A DNA stretch of 64,000 nt, taken from Secundilactobacillus folii (GTDB taxonomy: Bacteria; Bacillota; Bacilli; Lactobacillales; Lactobacillaceae). Each line of letters starts with the position of its first letter. The stretch's first letter is position 1. Shown piece by piece: positions 25,655-35,300 of this stretch. Position numbers and translations under genes: made by a program. The DNA lies in assembly GCF_009720675.1 (NCBI RefSeq), contig NZ_WNJO01000008.1, positions 1 to 64,000 of the forward strand. The letters run 5' to 3'. The notes under the pieces are model-generated. The model ran no database searches and had not been told where the DNA came from. It was given only the letters and a program-made list of their open reading frames with translations.

Positions 25655-25685
25655 GGTATTGATGACCTTCATCAATACCTTTTTT
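25655..25685 (+). terminator. Rho-independent terminator
   Basis: GGTATTGATG (25655-25664) and CATCAATACC (25670-25679) form a perfect 10-bp stem, followed by TTTTTT. Confidence 0.9.
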
Positions 25686-25867
25686 GATGGGGAATCGCGT
25701 ATCATGGTTGAGTTGATAAGCATCTAAGATGGCATGTGTGAAAGTGTTTGAATTTAGATTAGTCCTTACTAATTGAAGCGGAGAGAGCCTAACTTTTATC
25801 CATGGAATTTTTATAAACAGAGTGGAACATTGAACTTAATAAAAAACGACTGAAAGGACGGGTTCAA

Positions 25868-26875
25868 ATGGAGTATACAAAACTAGGTCACACGGATATT
25901 GAGATTGCCAAACTTTGTCTCGGCTGTATGAGCTTTGGTAAAGCGGGGACGATGCATGACTGGACTTTGGACGAATCACAAACTGAAGAGGTGGTTGCTC
26001 ACGCTTTAGACCTTGGGTTTAATTTCTTTGACACTGCTAACGTTTATTCTAAAGGTACCAGTGAAGAATACCTTGGCAAAGCGCTGAAGAAAAATGTTTC
26101 CCGAGATAAAGTGGTGATTGCCTCTAAAGTGTATTTTAATGAAGGCCGCTTATCACGGGCAGCTATTAATCGTGAAATCGACGGGACTTTGAAGCGTCTT
26201 GGGACCGATTATCTTGATTTGTATATTATTCATCGTTTTGATTACAACACCCCGATTGAAGAAACAATGTCAGCTTTGAATGATTTAGTGAAGGCCGGAA
26301 AAGTTCGCGCTTTAGGGGCCTCTGCCATGTATGGTTATCAATTCTATAATATGCAGCTAGCTGCCCGCGACAATCATTGGACGCCCTTCTCCGCAATGGA
26401 AGACCACTATAATTTGGTTTACCGCGAAGACGAACACGAACTGATTCCGATTTGCAAACAGATGGGCGTTTCGTTGATGCCATATAGTGTTCTGGCCTCG
26501 GGGCGTTTGGCTCGTCCAAACTGGAAGAGTGATACCCTGCGAAGTCAGACTGACAAAGTGGCCATGGGTAAGTACGATCATACAGAGAAGACTGATGTGG
26601 CAATTGCCGAGAGGGTTCATGAGCTGGCGGAAAAGCATGGTGTGAAAATGGCCCAGGTCTCACTGGCATGGCAATGGGCTAAGGGCGTTTCATCACCAAT
26701 CGTTGGGGCCACCAAGAGTAAGTATCTAGACGATGCCGCCAAGGCGTTTGATCTGCACCTCAGTGATTCTGAAATTCAATATCTTGAAGAACCCTATGTT
26801 CCGCACAAAATTGTCGGCGCAATTGACCATAATCCTGCTGAAGGTGTTGTCCTGTTAGATAAAGATCCGAAATGA
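25868..26875 (+). CDS. aldo/keto reductase
   Basis: 335-residue NADPH-dependent carbonyl reductase with a TIM-barrel fold, cytoplasmic. Catalytic tetrad visible: Asp in FFDTANVYS, Tyr in the same segment, Lys in VIASKV and His in IIHRFDY. C-terminal cofactor region SPIVGATKSKYLDDA. It resembles the AKR11/YhdN-like general reductases that detoxify aldehydes. GAAAGGAC precedes ATG 25868. Monocistronic; no clear terminator is seen. Confidence 0.9.
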   Translation: MEYTKLGHTDIEIAKLCLGCMSFGKAGTMHDWTLDESQTEEVVAHALDLGFNFFDTANVYSKGTSEEYLGKALKKNVSRDKVVIASKVYFNEGRLSRAAINREIDGTLKRLGTDYLDLYIIHRFDYNTPIEETMSALNDLVKAGKVRALGASAMYGYQFYNMQLAARDNHWTPFSAMEDHYNLVYREDEHELIPICKQMGVSLMPYSVLASGRLARPNWKSDTLRSQTDKVAMGKYDHTEKTDVAIAERVHELAEKHGVKMAQVSLAWQWAKGVSSPIVGATKSKYLDDAAKAFDLHLSDSEIQYLEEPYVPHKIVGAIDHNPAEGVVLLDKDPK

Positions 26876-27094
26876 TAATCTAATGAGTAAATTATGTGAA
26901 TAAGAATGGTATATTTTTAAATATATAAAAGCAGAATATTTTCGACCAGTAGTAGACTCAACAAATCCCAGTGGGACAGTAATAATTAACAATATTCCTA
27001 AATATTTTAATTAAAAATAAATTAAAAAATATCTTGTAAAGTCTCATTTTAAATGCTACTGTAAAACTATTAAATCAAAGGGAGGTACGAACTT

Positions 27095-27166
27095 ATGACA
27101 ACAGTCGCGTATAATGGCAACCAATCGAATAACTTTGTAACCTCCTTATTAGCCTTATTACTATAA
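27095..27166 (+). CDS. 23-residue putative leader peptide
   Basis: Very short frame with an unusually strong binding site (AAAGGGAGGT at 27077-27086, 8 bases from ATG). The peptide starts MTTVAYNGNQSN and ends in SLLALLL just before TAA. The ACCTCC inside its codons (27140-27145) can pair with its own binding site. The stop is followed by a 9-bp bulged hairpin (27171-27197) and an antiterminator/terminator pair, so it is probably read to control transcription downstream rather than to make a stable protein. A membrane-active micropeptide is the alternative. Confidence 0.55.
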   Translation: MTTVAYNGNQSNNFVTSLLALLL

Positions 27167-27208
27167 CTTAGGACTCTGACAATTAATCGTCGAGTCCATT
27201 TTGCGTTA

Positions 27209-27264
27209 TAGAAATGAGGCTCGGCGCACAAGCACCTCATTTCTAGTAAATGAGGTGCTTTTTT
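27209..27264 (+). promoter_or_regulatory. transcription attenuator with mutually exclusive hairpins
   Basis: Segment 1 TAGAAATGAGG (27209-27219) is an exact 11-base partner of segment 2 CCTCATTTCTA (27235-27245). Segment 2, as GCACCTCATTT (27232-27242), is also an exact partner of segment 3 AAATGAGGTGC (27248-27258), which is followed by TTTTTT. So 1:2 excludes the 2:3 terminator. It follows the leader peptide by about 40 bases and precedes the MFS gene by about 250. Confidence 0.75.
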
Positions 27265-27518
27265 GATTTTAAATTCCGCTGAGAGAAGGGATTGATTTGG
27301 ATGTCGTCAATGACTACTGGCAGTTATGGCCCACAGTAGGTCATTTTTGCTAGAAATTCTAGTTGATTAATCACACATATTTGACCGGGGATCCACGTTG
27401 GACGTTCCGGCACACATACCAACATAGTTCAAAAATGTTTTTGACTGAGATTGATCAGACTCAGCCCACATAACTTGTTTACCAGTTACAGGGTCACACA
27501 CATAAGGAGATGCGTTAC

Positions 27519-28814
27519 ATGGAACTTCAGAATTTAAGTTTGCAGGATCGACTCGATCAGACGCGAGAGTCGCCACTTTTTTATAAGATTTTTGCTTTGG
27601 TTGCCGGAGGCATGTTTTTGGACGCCGCAGATGTTTACATGGCCAGTTCCGTTGCTAGTTATACGTTGAAAACTGGCTGGTCTACCGTTCAGATGAATTC
27701 GTACTTTCTTTCTAGCGGATTCTTAGGTTTGTTCATCGGTTCACTGATTTCAGGCTTTATTGGTGACTTAAAGGGCCGCCGGGTGGCCTATCAGATCAAC
27801 CTGCTGCTGTTTGGTGGTTTTACATTTGCCGCTGCATTTGCCCCCAACATGGCGGTTTTGATTTTTTGTCGATTGATGGCTGCCGTTGGCCTCGGGTCTG
27901 AGATCGTTACTGGCTATTCAATGGTCAATGAATTTTCACCCGTTCACAACCGTGGCAAATGGTGTGCTGCCGTTTCACTAGTTGCTAATTGCGGGGCGCC
28001 CATTACGATGCTGGTCTGCACGATCGTGTTGCCACGCTTTGGCTGGCGGGCACTGTTTGCGATGATCGGAGTGATTGCTGCCATTCTGTGGTACTTGCGT
28101 CGAGACATTCCAGAATCACCGCGATGGCTAATTGCCCATGGACGTAAAAATGAAGCTGAAGCCATTATTGAACAGTTGGAAGTGAACGGCAGTCGTCATG
28201 AAGACGTCGATGCTGATTCACAGACCCATCCGCGTGTTCACCATTCATTAGGAATCAGCTTGTTTGTGGCAATCGTGGCCGTTTCAGCCACCATTATCTG
28301 CCAATACGCCTTTACCTCATGGGTGCCAACCCTTCTGTTGCAGCGTGGAATCAATATTTCTAACTCACTTGGCGTTTCAACTATCATGATGCTTGGGGCA
28401 CCTGTTGGCTGTGCAATCGGTGCCACCATGATTGATCGAATCGGTCGCAAACGCACCATCGTCCCAGCCTTTCTGCTAACTGCCGTCTTTGGTATGATGT
28501 ACGCGCATCAAGATAGCATGGTCATGGTGGTGTTTGTTGGCTTCTTACTGACCACCTGCTTCTATGTGCTAATGGCCAGTGTCGTTGCCGTTTACGTATC
28601 TGAGCTATTTCCGACCGAGTACCGTTTTCGTGGTTCAGGTGTCGCCAATGGAATTGCTAAACTGATGACGGTTGCCATGCCAATCGTCGTTGCTTGGATG
28701 TTAAAGGTCGCATCGGTGAACGTGGCCTTCTGGTCAATCAGTGGGATCGCTCTCTTTGCTGGACTGGTCGTTTGGATCTTTGGTGATGAGACTAACCAGA
28801 AATCAATTGGATAA
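27519..28814 (+). CDS. MFS transporter (sugar/organic-acid porter type)
   Basis: 431 residues, 12 predicted membrane helices. Major facilitator motifs: DLKGRR in the loop after helix 2, RDIPESPRWL at the central loop and DRIGRKR in the second half, plus SELFPTEYRFRGSG near helix 11. The closest types are metabolite:H+ symporters for aromatic or other organic acids (AAHS/SP-like) rather than drug pumps. ATG 27519 has AAGGAG nine bases upstream; an ATG at 27510 abuts the binding site. It lies downstream of an attenuator and convergent with a truncated LysR gene that may once have controlled it. Confidence 0.85.
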   Translation: MELQNLSLQDRLDQTRESPLFYKIFALVAGGMFLDAADVYMASSVASYTLKTGWSTVQMNSYFLSSGFLGLFIGSLISGFIGDLKGRRVAYQINLLLFGGFTFAAAFAPNMAVLIFCRLMAAVGLGSEIVTGYSMVNEFSPVHNRGKWCAAVSLVANCGAPITMLVCTIVLPRFGWRALFAMIGVIAAILWYLRRDIPESPRWLIAHGRKNEAEAIIEQLEVNGSRHEDVDADSQTHPRVHHSLGISLFVAIVAVSATIICQYAFTSWVPTLLLQRGINISNSLGVSTIMMLGAPVGCAIGATMIDRIGRKRTIVPAFLLTAVFGMMYAHQDSMVMVVFVGFLLTTCFYVLMASVVAVYVSELFPTEYRFRGSGVANGIAKLMTVAMPIVVAWMLKVASVNVAFWSISGIALFAGLVVWIFGDETNQKSIG

Positions 28815-28833
28815 TTTGAATAATAATCAAAAC

Positions 28834-28871
28834 AATGCTTGAAATCACGATATTAAATGATTTCGAGCATT
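28834..28871. terminator. hairpin after the MFS gene
   Basis: AATGCTTGAAATCA (28834-28847) pairs with TGATTTCGAGCATT (28858-28871). The T-run is poor (TATTTG), so efficiency is uncertain; it lies between convergent frames. Confidence 0.55.
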
Positions 28872-28891
28872 ATTTGATTACCAGCACTTGA

Positions 28892-29158
28892 TCAAATATC
28901 ACGCAGAATTTGCTGTTTATTAGGGTCAATCGCAAAAACGGACTGAGAGATGCTCAGTAATGCACTCATTTCGGGGGTGTTAACCTTGAAATCGCGGTGC
29001 GCCATAATGAGCGTGTAGCGTAGGTCAGATATTGGAATTGGGACAGTTTTAATGCCTGGGGCATGACGACTTATTTGGTAATTGGGAAGAATCGTCCAAC
29101 ATTCTGTTTGATGAAGCATTGCTAAAAATTGGTATACTGAATTTATTAGCCTATTCAA
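28892..29158 (-). pseudogene. C-terminal remnant of a LysR-family regulator
   Basis: 88 codons that read like the end of a LysR effector domain: a QFLAMLHQTECWTILPNYQ segment, a GIKTVPIP turn, and LRYTLIMAHRDF. A whole LysR protein is about 290-300 residues; the DNA-binding domain and the first part of the effector domain are missing, and only about 120 bases separate it from the next gene. It was therefore cut by a deletion or insertion of the neighbouring region. Not expected to be functional. Confidence 0.65.
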
Positions 29159-29276
29159 GTCGTGAATTTAATTTTCAAAATACAATCTCAGCCTTTGTTC
29201 TCTACTAAAGGCAGTCCTAAACTTCACAATAAAAGTGGTACAATAATCGTTAAATGATTAGGGAAGATGATGAGAA

Positions 29277-30512
29277 ATGACCACTTTTGATGGTGAACCA
29301 CTTAATATTTTACATACAATCGGACTAGATACTTTGTACCCAGTTGTTCGAATTGAGATTAATTTTCAAAAGTCGCTAGACCGAACTAGATTTGAGGCTG
29401 CCCTTTCGGCAGTTTGTGGTGTTGTGCCAGCACTGTGCTGTCGTTACGAACTGAGTACCAACCAGTGGGTATCGGTAACTGATGATCCTCGGACACTGAT
29501 TCATGACCAGGTTACTGATGTGGATACCGACGCACAGAAGTGGGATCTCATGAAGGATCCACAGCTGCAGATCTATTGGAATGAAGAAAACGGCGGTCTT
29601 CGTTTAACGCTTTACATTAGCCATATTTTAACGGATGGTGCCGGTAGTAAGCAGTTACTGTATTTACTCGCGAAAGCCTATACTCAGGGGCCAGAAGCGC
29701 TTAAGAACGTGCACAATAGTCAAGATATTGGCTGGCTCGAAGAACTTGTCGCTCAGCATCAGCAGACACCAGGTCGCAAGACTGACCACCCAGATGAACC
29801 GCTATTGTTGCCGCACTTGGAAAAGCAGGGGTCACGCACATATCGTGTGGGGCATGTCACCTTCTCAAATGGCGCGACCAAGCAGTTGATTGCGGCTACT
29901 CATCAAGCTGAAATTACCGTTAATGATGTGGTGATGGCAGCCTTTGGTCGCGTCATGCAAAACTTTGCGGGTACGCATTCTATCGCGCTTGCTTGTCCAA
30001 CCGATATGCGGCAGTTCACAACTGTACCAGAGGAAACGACACAGATTGCTAACATGACTTCCCGCTATAATTTAAATATTGATACTGAAATGACCGAACC
30101 ATTATTGAAGTTGATCGAGCGGTTCCATAAAGAAATGACCAGCCTTAAGGATCAGCGGCAGTGTTTTGACTCTGTTGCCGGGCTGCTTAATAATTACCAC
30201 ACTAAAACGTTACCAGAACTTCAAAAGACGGTGGAAGATAACTATCACGTCCGGGAAGTTGCTTACACCAACTTTGGTATCATTGATGACCAGAAAGCGA
30301 AGTTTGGCGATGTTGCAATCAATAGTTTGATCGTGACAGGCGGTTTCCGTGAGGCACCGATGTTTCAGATTGCGGCGGGGACCTTTAACGGGCAGTTAAC
30401 ACTGGCCTTTAACATGCAAGGTACGGACGAAGAATTTAAATTTGGGGTGGCATTAGCTAATGACGTCGCCAATCTGATCCAGCAAATTTCATTGGCTGAA
30501 CTTGTCCATTAA
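29277..30512 (+). CDS. free-standing condensation/acyltransferase-like protein
   Basis: 411 residues, soluble. The fold-defining motif of the condensation-domain/alcohol acetyltransferase/CAT superfamily is present as SHILTDG at residues 115-121: the catalytic second His and the structural Asp are kept, while the first His of HHxxxDG is Ser, as in many stand-alone acyltransferases. Two-lobed layout with a DVVMAAFGRVM stretch typical of the second lobe. No carrier protein or adenylation domain is nearby, so it probably transfers an acyl group from CoA to a small alcohol, amine or glycolipid. ATG 29277, GGGAAGATGATG upstream. Own terminator. Confidence 0.75.
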   Translation: MTTFDGEPLNILHTIGLDTLYPVVRIEINFQKSLDRTRFEAALSAVCGVVPALCCRYELSTNQWVSVTDDPRTLIHDQVTDVDTDAQKWDLMKDPQLQIYWNEENGGLRLTLYISHILTDGAGSKQLLYLLAKAYTQGPEALKNVHNSQDIGWLEELVAQHQQTPGRKTDHPDEPLLLPHLEKQGSRTYRVGHVTFSNGATKQLIAATHQAEITVNDVVMAAFGRVMQNFAGTHSIALACPTDMRQFTTVPEETTQIANMTSRYNLNIDTEMTEPLLKLIERFHKEMTSLKDQRQCFDSVAGLLNNYHTKTLPELQKTVEDNYHVREVAYTNFGIIDDQKAKFGDVAINSLIVTGGFREAPMFQIAAGTFNGQLTLAFNMQGTDEEFKFGVALANDVANLIQQISLAELVH

Positions 30513-30532
30513 TACTTTTATTCATGAAGAAA

Positions 30533-30564
30533 TGACGTTATCCGCAAGTGATAACGCCATTTTT
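30533..30564 (+). terminator. Rho-independent terminator
   Basis: CGTTATC (30536-30542) with GATAACG (30550-30556), loop of seven, then TTTTT at 30560. Confidence 0.8.
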
Positions 30565-30772
30565 GCGTTTAAAATTAAATACTTAATGAGCGGGGCTCAG
30601 TATGCCCGAAGAAGGAATAACCATTGATGAACTGAAACTGTTTCGGAACTTTTTCGAAATGAATTTCCCCGTGGGACACATTCCGGTCACAATTTAATTC
30701 ACGAGGTTATCATTGGCGTTTTAGTCCCGGGTCCGGCATAATAAGGTCATACAAAGCAAAGGGGATGTTGTT

Positions 30773-31060
30773 ATGAAAGTCATCAACGTTAAATTAGCCG
30801 TGAAGCCAGGTCAACAAGCAGAATATGAAGCCTTTATTGACAAATTGGTTCAGGGTTCCCGTGCTGAAGCGGGAAATGTCAGTTACGATCATTTCAAAAA
30901 ATTAGGCAGCGACACCGACTATGAAATTATTGAGCACTGGAAAGACGCCGCCGCAGTGGATTTCCATAACGAAACGCCGCACTTCAAAGCTTTTTTAGCT
31001 GGTGTCGGTGATTATCTGACAGCTGATCCTGTGATCTACCGAATGACTTATGGAGAATAG
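30773..31060 (+). CDS. antibiotic biosynthesis monooxygenase (ABM) family protein, YgiN-like
   Basis: 95-residue dimeric ferredoxin-like fold protein: INVKLAVKPGQQAEYEAFIDKLVQGSRAEAG at the N-terminus, YDHFKK, and a WKDAAAVDFHNETPHFKAF helix near residue 62-80. Members act as quinol monooxygenases or heme/aldehyde-related enzymes; the exact substrate is unknown. Binding site AAAGGGGATG before ATG 30773. Monocistronic. A weak hairpin (31133-31140 with 31159-31166) lies downstream. Confidence 0.88.
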   Translation: MKVINVKLAVKPGQQAEYEAFIDKLVQGSRAEAGNVSYDHFKKLGSDTDYEIIEHWKDAAAVDFHNETPHFKAFLAGVGDYLTADPVIYRMTYGE

Positions 31061-31610
31061 TTGAATTTTTCGTTTGAATCATGTGTGAGTTAAACCGTTT
31101 TAACATTATTAATTGATGATAAACTAAAACTTGCCCTGATGGTTGTTGATTGACAGCTATCGGGGCTATTTGCGTTGCAACAATTAAAACAGTCCAGATA
31201 GGCATGTCTACCTGGACTGCGAAACATATCATCTCAGCCAGCAAGCTGATAAAACACGTTCCGGTCTCGGCTCCAAACTGGGACAGTAGTTTGTGAACGT
31301 CGACTAGTATTTTATTGCGTTGGATAACAGTTAGAATGTTAGAGGACACTGCATGGGGTTCCAACGCAATCCGCGAAAAACGGTAAGGGAAGCAGCAGAA
31401 ACCTACTGTTGCCTGTAACCAACTCTTCTGAATTGATTACGGTGGCATTTTAGCAAGTCGGTTCGAAAATGGCAACTATATACACTTGAGATTTTCAAGC
31501 TAAACCGTGGACTTTCCGGTAAAAGCAAGTAAAATACCATTTGCCAGAGAGATTTTGGCTCATCAGAAGAACGATGCTGCGCTCATGCACAAGAGAGAGA
31601 ATGTGAGAAC
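31061..31610. other. intergenic region with hairpins, no gene seen
   Basis: A weak hairpin GCCCTGAT/ATCGGGGC (31133-31140, 31159-31166) may end the ABM transcript. A separate 12-base inverted repeat, CAGTCCAGATAG (31190-31201) and CTACCTGGACTG (31208-31219), has one mismatch and a 6-base loop but no T-run. Its role is unknown. The rest is unassigned; minus-strand open frames here have no binding site. Confidence 0.45.
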
Positions 31611-32286
31611 ATGCGAAAAAAACTGAGTATCATTCTAGTCGTTTTAATCTTGTCACTAATTAATATCGCGCCGGTCGCCCACGCGGCCTACCCCTGTTAA
31701 TCCATGGCGCTTTGAAACTGCTCAAGCAACCGTCCAAATTAAAACTGGGGCGTATTACACGTCGGTTTGGGAACGGGCAATTAACGTCTGGAATTCGAAA
31801 CGGGTCTTTAAATTCACGATCGTTAAAGGACCCGCTCAAATTACGATTGTGCCTGCGCAAAGTGACGAGAATTCGCTGATTGCAAAAGATTACGTAGGGG
31901 TGGCCTACGTGGACCACGATGCCACTAAACGAATTATCAGTGTTCGGTTGCATCTTGTGCACACTTTGCTTAAGAAATACGCTTATACCACTAGTCAGCG
32001 GGTCAACGTAGCGGAGCACGAACTTGGCCATGCCATGGGGTTGGCGCATAATCCAATCAAACAAAGTGTGATGTATAAATCCACGCGCTATGTAAGTGTT
32101 CAGCCGGTTGATGTTGCCAATGTACGTTACCTCTATAGTCTGCCACCAGCTCAATACTTTATTAACACCGCCCAAACTTCTAGCACGGTTAATGCCAATA
32201 AGGATATTGTGACTGATTCGTGGATGAAAGTTATTTTTAATTCCCATGAAAGGGAGTCTGAACGAGTTGCTGGCACCGTGCATTAA
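31611..32286 (+). pseudogene. secreted matrixin-like zinc metalloprotease, frameshifted
   Basis: The first frame encodes a signal peptide (MRKKLSIILVV core, ending VAHAAY) and stops at TAA 31698-31700. The +1 frame from about 31690 continues TPVNPWRFETAQATVQIK through to 32286 with no break. The second part holds the metzincin zinc site AEHELGHAMGLAHN and a Met-turn (SVMYKS), as in M10-type matrixins. One base gained or lost in GGCCTACCCCTG near 31686-31694 explains the break. If real, the protein is not secreted as made; a sequencing error would restore a protein of about 225 residues. Confidence 0.8.
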
Positions 32287-32362
32287 ACCGAAAATATTAG
32301 TCTAAAGGTGAATTTGTCGTCAGAATTTCAAGCGTTGCAACAGCATAAGAGGGGCGAGGAAA

Positions 32363-35300
32363 ATGGTTAAATATCAAAGGGGCGCTAAACCCGTCAAACC
32401 AAGTCATGTCTTGATAGCTTCAGCATTATTCTCTAGTAGCCTATTATTCGGTTCGTTGTTGGTTAGCACTAAAGCTCATGCGGAAAATACGAATCTAGGT
32501 ACCTCGACAAATGTGGATATGACACAGGACGTAGCCGGTATTCAAACCTCTGAGAAAGTCGCAACTGCTGGAGCTGGCTCTCAGAACAGTGCTGCTACAC
32601 AAACTAATAGTACAGAACAGGCAAACGTTAGCTCATCTGCTGACGGTTCAGCTAGCAATAAATCGTCAATTTCGGACACCGCATTAACAACTGTCTCTCA
32701 TTCAACTGAGACTAATGCACAGCAGCTTGAAAATGATCAATCAACTCCGGAACAGGTTCAAACACCGACTCCCAATTCGAATTCCACTCAGAATCAAACG
32801 ACAGCTCAAAGTCAAAAGACGACGCAGCCCGAAGACCAAAGTGGCACCAGCCCAAACGCCAATGAAGTTGAGGCTAACTCAGCACCTGAAACTGCCAACA
32901 AGCAGGTCAACTCTTCAACTGACAATCAGTTAGCTACTGAAAGTGGGCAGCCAATTGAGAGCCAAGATACCGCTGCAAATCAGTCAACAACGAGTTCAGC
33001 ACTTGATGATAGTACTATTCAAAATGCTGCGCAGTTTGCGTCTGATCCAGAGCAAATTGCTGCTGTGGCAGCTCAGACTTTAGCAGCGGTTGAAACAACT
33101 GCGCCAGCGCCATTAAGTGAAAACGTGATTCAAAAAGTAACGCTGAACGTACCGGTACCGGCAGATGGCACCAATGCGATTAAAGCTACGAATGCTTTCA
33201 ACATTTCTACTTCTACTAATTTTTCGTACGTCAACGTGCATCCCAAAATGACGAGTGTCAGCCAGGGTAAGTGGCAGGGCTACGACTATGCAGCGGCAAT
33301 TCCAGACGATGCCATTGGTACCGATCCAACGACCAAAGCCGCATACATCGACGAGTGGATGCCCGATACGGCGTTACAGTATCTGTTGTACACAACGGAT
33401 TACGCGACTCAGTACAGTTCTTTTGCGACTTTTAGAAGCAATTTTAGCAAATCCAGTTTGAGTACCTTAACTGACTTTACCACCTTGAAGAATTTGCAAG
33501 AAACTGATCCCGTCAGTCACAACGCGACCACCTACTGGGCTCAGTTGATGCTTTACCTCCAAACGCTGGAAGGACTACAGTACGCTACTAATTTGCAGAC
33601 CATCAATTTATCTGATGATAGTGACGTTACGCAAAAAGTTTACCAAGGCGCAACACATCACGGATACCTATGGGATATTACCGCGCTGGCAAACTTGCAC
33701 AATCTCACGTCAGTTCAAATCGTTGATCAGATGGTTCAAGATGCCAGTCCTTTAAAGTCAATGAGCTTGAATAATTTTAATCTCAGCTTTAATGCCATTA
33801 GTGATGGGACCGGCGTTCAGGTGGCCTCGCCAAGTTCGCCAATGGGTGGCCTGCGCTATCAATACATTCCAGTAACACCATTGGTTTTACCCACTGGTAC
33901 GACCAGCGTTCAGATTGACTACAACGTTTTTGGAGCAAATGGCCAGCCACGGGTAACGAAACCGTATAATGGCACGGCTTATCCGGGTGATAATGGTTAT
34001 GCCGTCATTGCCAGTACGGCGGATGGGGCGAATGTGGGTGTGAACTCAGTTGTCTTTAGCAACCTCCTTAAACCACCGGCTGGGAAAATGGGCGTCCTGA
34101 CCGTTTATGCCCCGTTTTTCGGGTACGATTCCGATGCGCCAAATGCTACACCTGATAGCTTTGAGGCTTATGTATTGATTCCGTACTACTTTGCTGATGG
34201 ATACGGAAACGTGAATGTAAATTATCAGTTTCTGCAGGCTGACGGCCTACAGAAGGTGATTGGACCAACGGAAACGCTCGCCAATCCGGTGGGTACGACT
34301 TATGACTTAAATAACAACACCTATACCAATTACCCAATGAGCTACTTGACTGACCGATTAAATGGCAGGTATATCGTGTTAGATGGAACGGGAAAATACA
34401 GTGATTACGTTGCCCAAAACGGCTTAGCAAACTTAGTTCCGTCTACTGGCATAACTGCAGCAGGTGAGACAAATTTGACGGTACTTTTTGCAGATACAAT
34501 TCCCGCCAGAGTGGCTTACGGGTATCAGGATGGCACGAATCTTGTTCCGATCAGTGAAGATAGTAGTGTGGATAACGACATCAATAGTGCCACTTTATTA
34601 ACTAGCCTTGTGAAGACGATTCCCCACTATTCATTTGCCAGCATTAATATGGTTGACGCAAATGGCAATGTCACGCCGTTAAGTAGTACGACGTTACCAT
34701 ATCTAGTGGCAGGAAGCTACCTGCAAGTTGTTTATACAGCTGACAACATTACGATTCCGGTCAGCTACGTTGGACCAGATGGACAGACTATTCAAGCAAA
34801 TGGTGAACTGACAGGTTTGTATAATCAAACCGTCACATCAAAACAGCTTCAGACTCAACAGATTGATATTTTCAATTACCGTTTTGACCACTTTGCGACG
34901 TCTGATGGGACACCAATTACTGGTCCAGTAACTTTTGCCGAGGTCGAGGGCGGCCTTCAAGCCGTTTACCGGAGTGGGCAGGTTAATTTACCAGTACGAT
35001 ATGTCAATGTTGACGGCGAATCAATTGCCACTGACGGGAAATTGTCAGGCGACTATAAGACGCCATTAACAGCAGATGAGTTAACTGGACTTCAAATCGA
35101 TATTCCAAATTATCGCTTCGACCACTTTGCTGCGGCTGATGGGACACCGATCACATCGGCGGCTACCTTTGCGGATGTCGAAAATAATGGCATTCAGGCC
35201 GTTTACCGCAGCGGTCAGGTTAACTTGACGGTTAAATACACCACCGCGGATGGTCAAACCATTGCTGCGGACGGACAATTGTCAGGTGATTATAAGACGC

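Noticed and set aside
31190-31219. Terminator or copy of the palindromic repeat family
   Set aside because: A good 12-base hairpin, but no T-run and none of the outer blocks seen in the two repeat copies.
30984-31364. 126-codon minus-strand frame after the ABM gene
   Set aside because: Overlaps the ABM gene, no binding site, and the composition looks random; the region is better explained as intergenic with hairpins.
31660-32283. 207-codon minus-strand frame opposite the metalloprotease
   Set aside because: The plus strand carries the signal peptide and HExxHxxGxxH motif; the minus frame is only its shadow.
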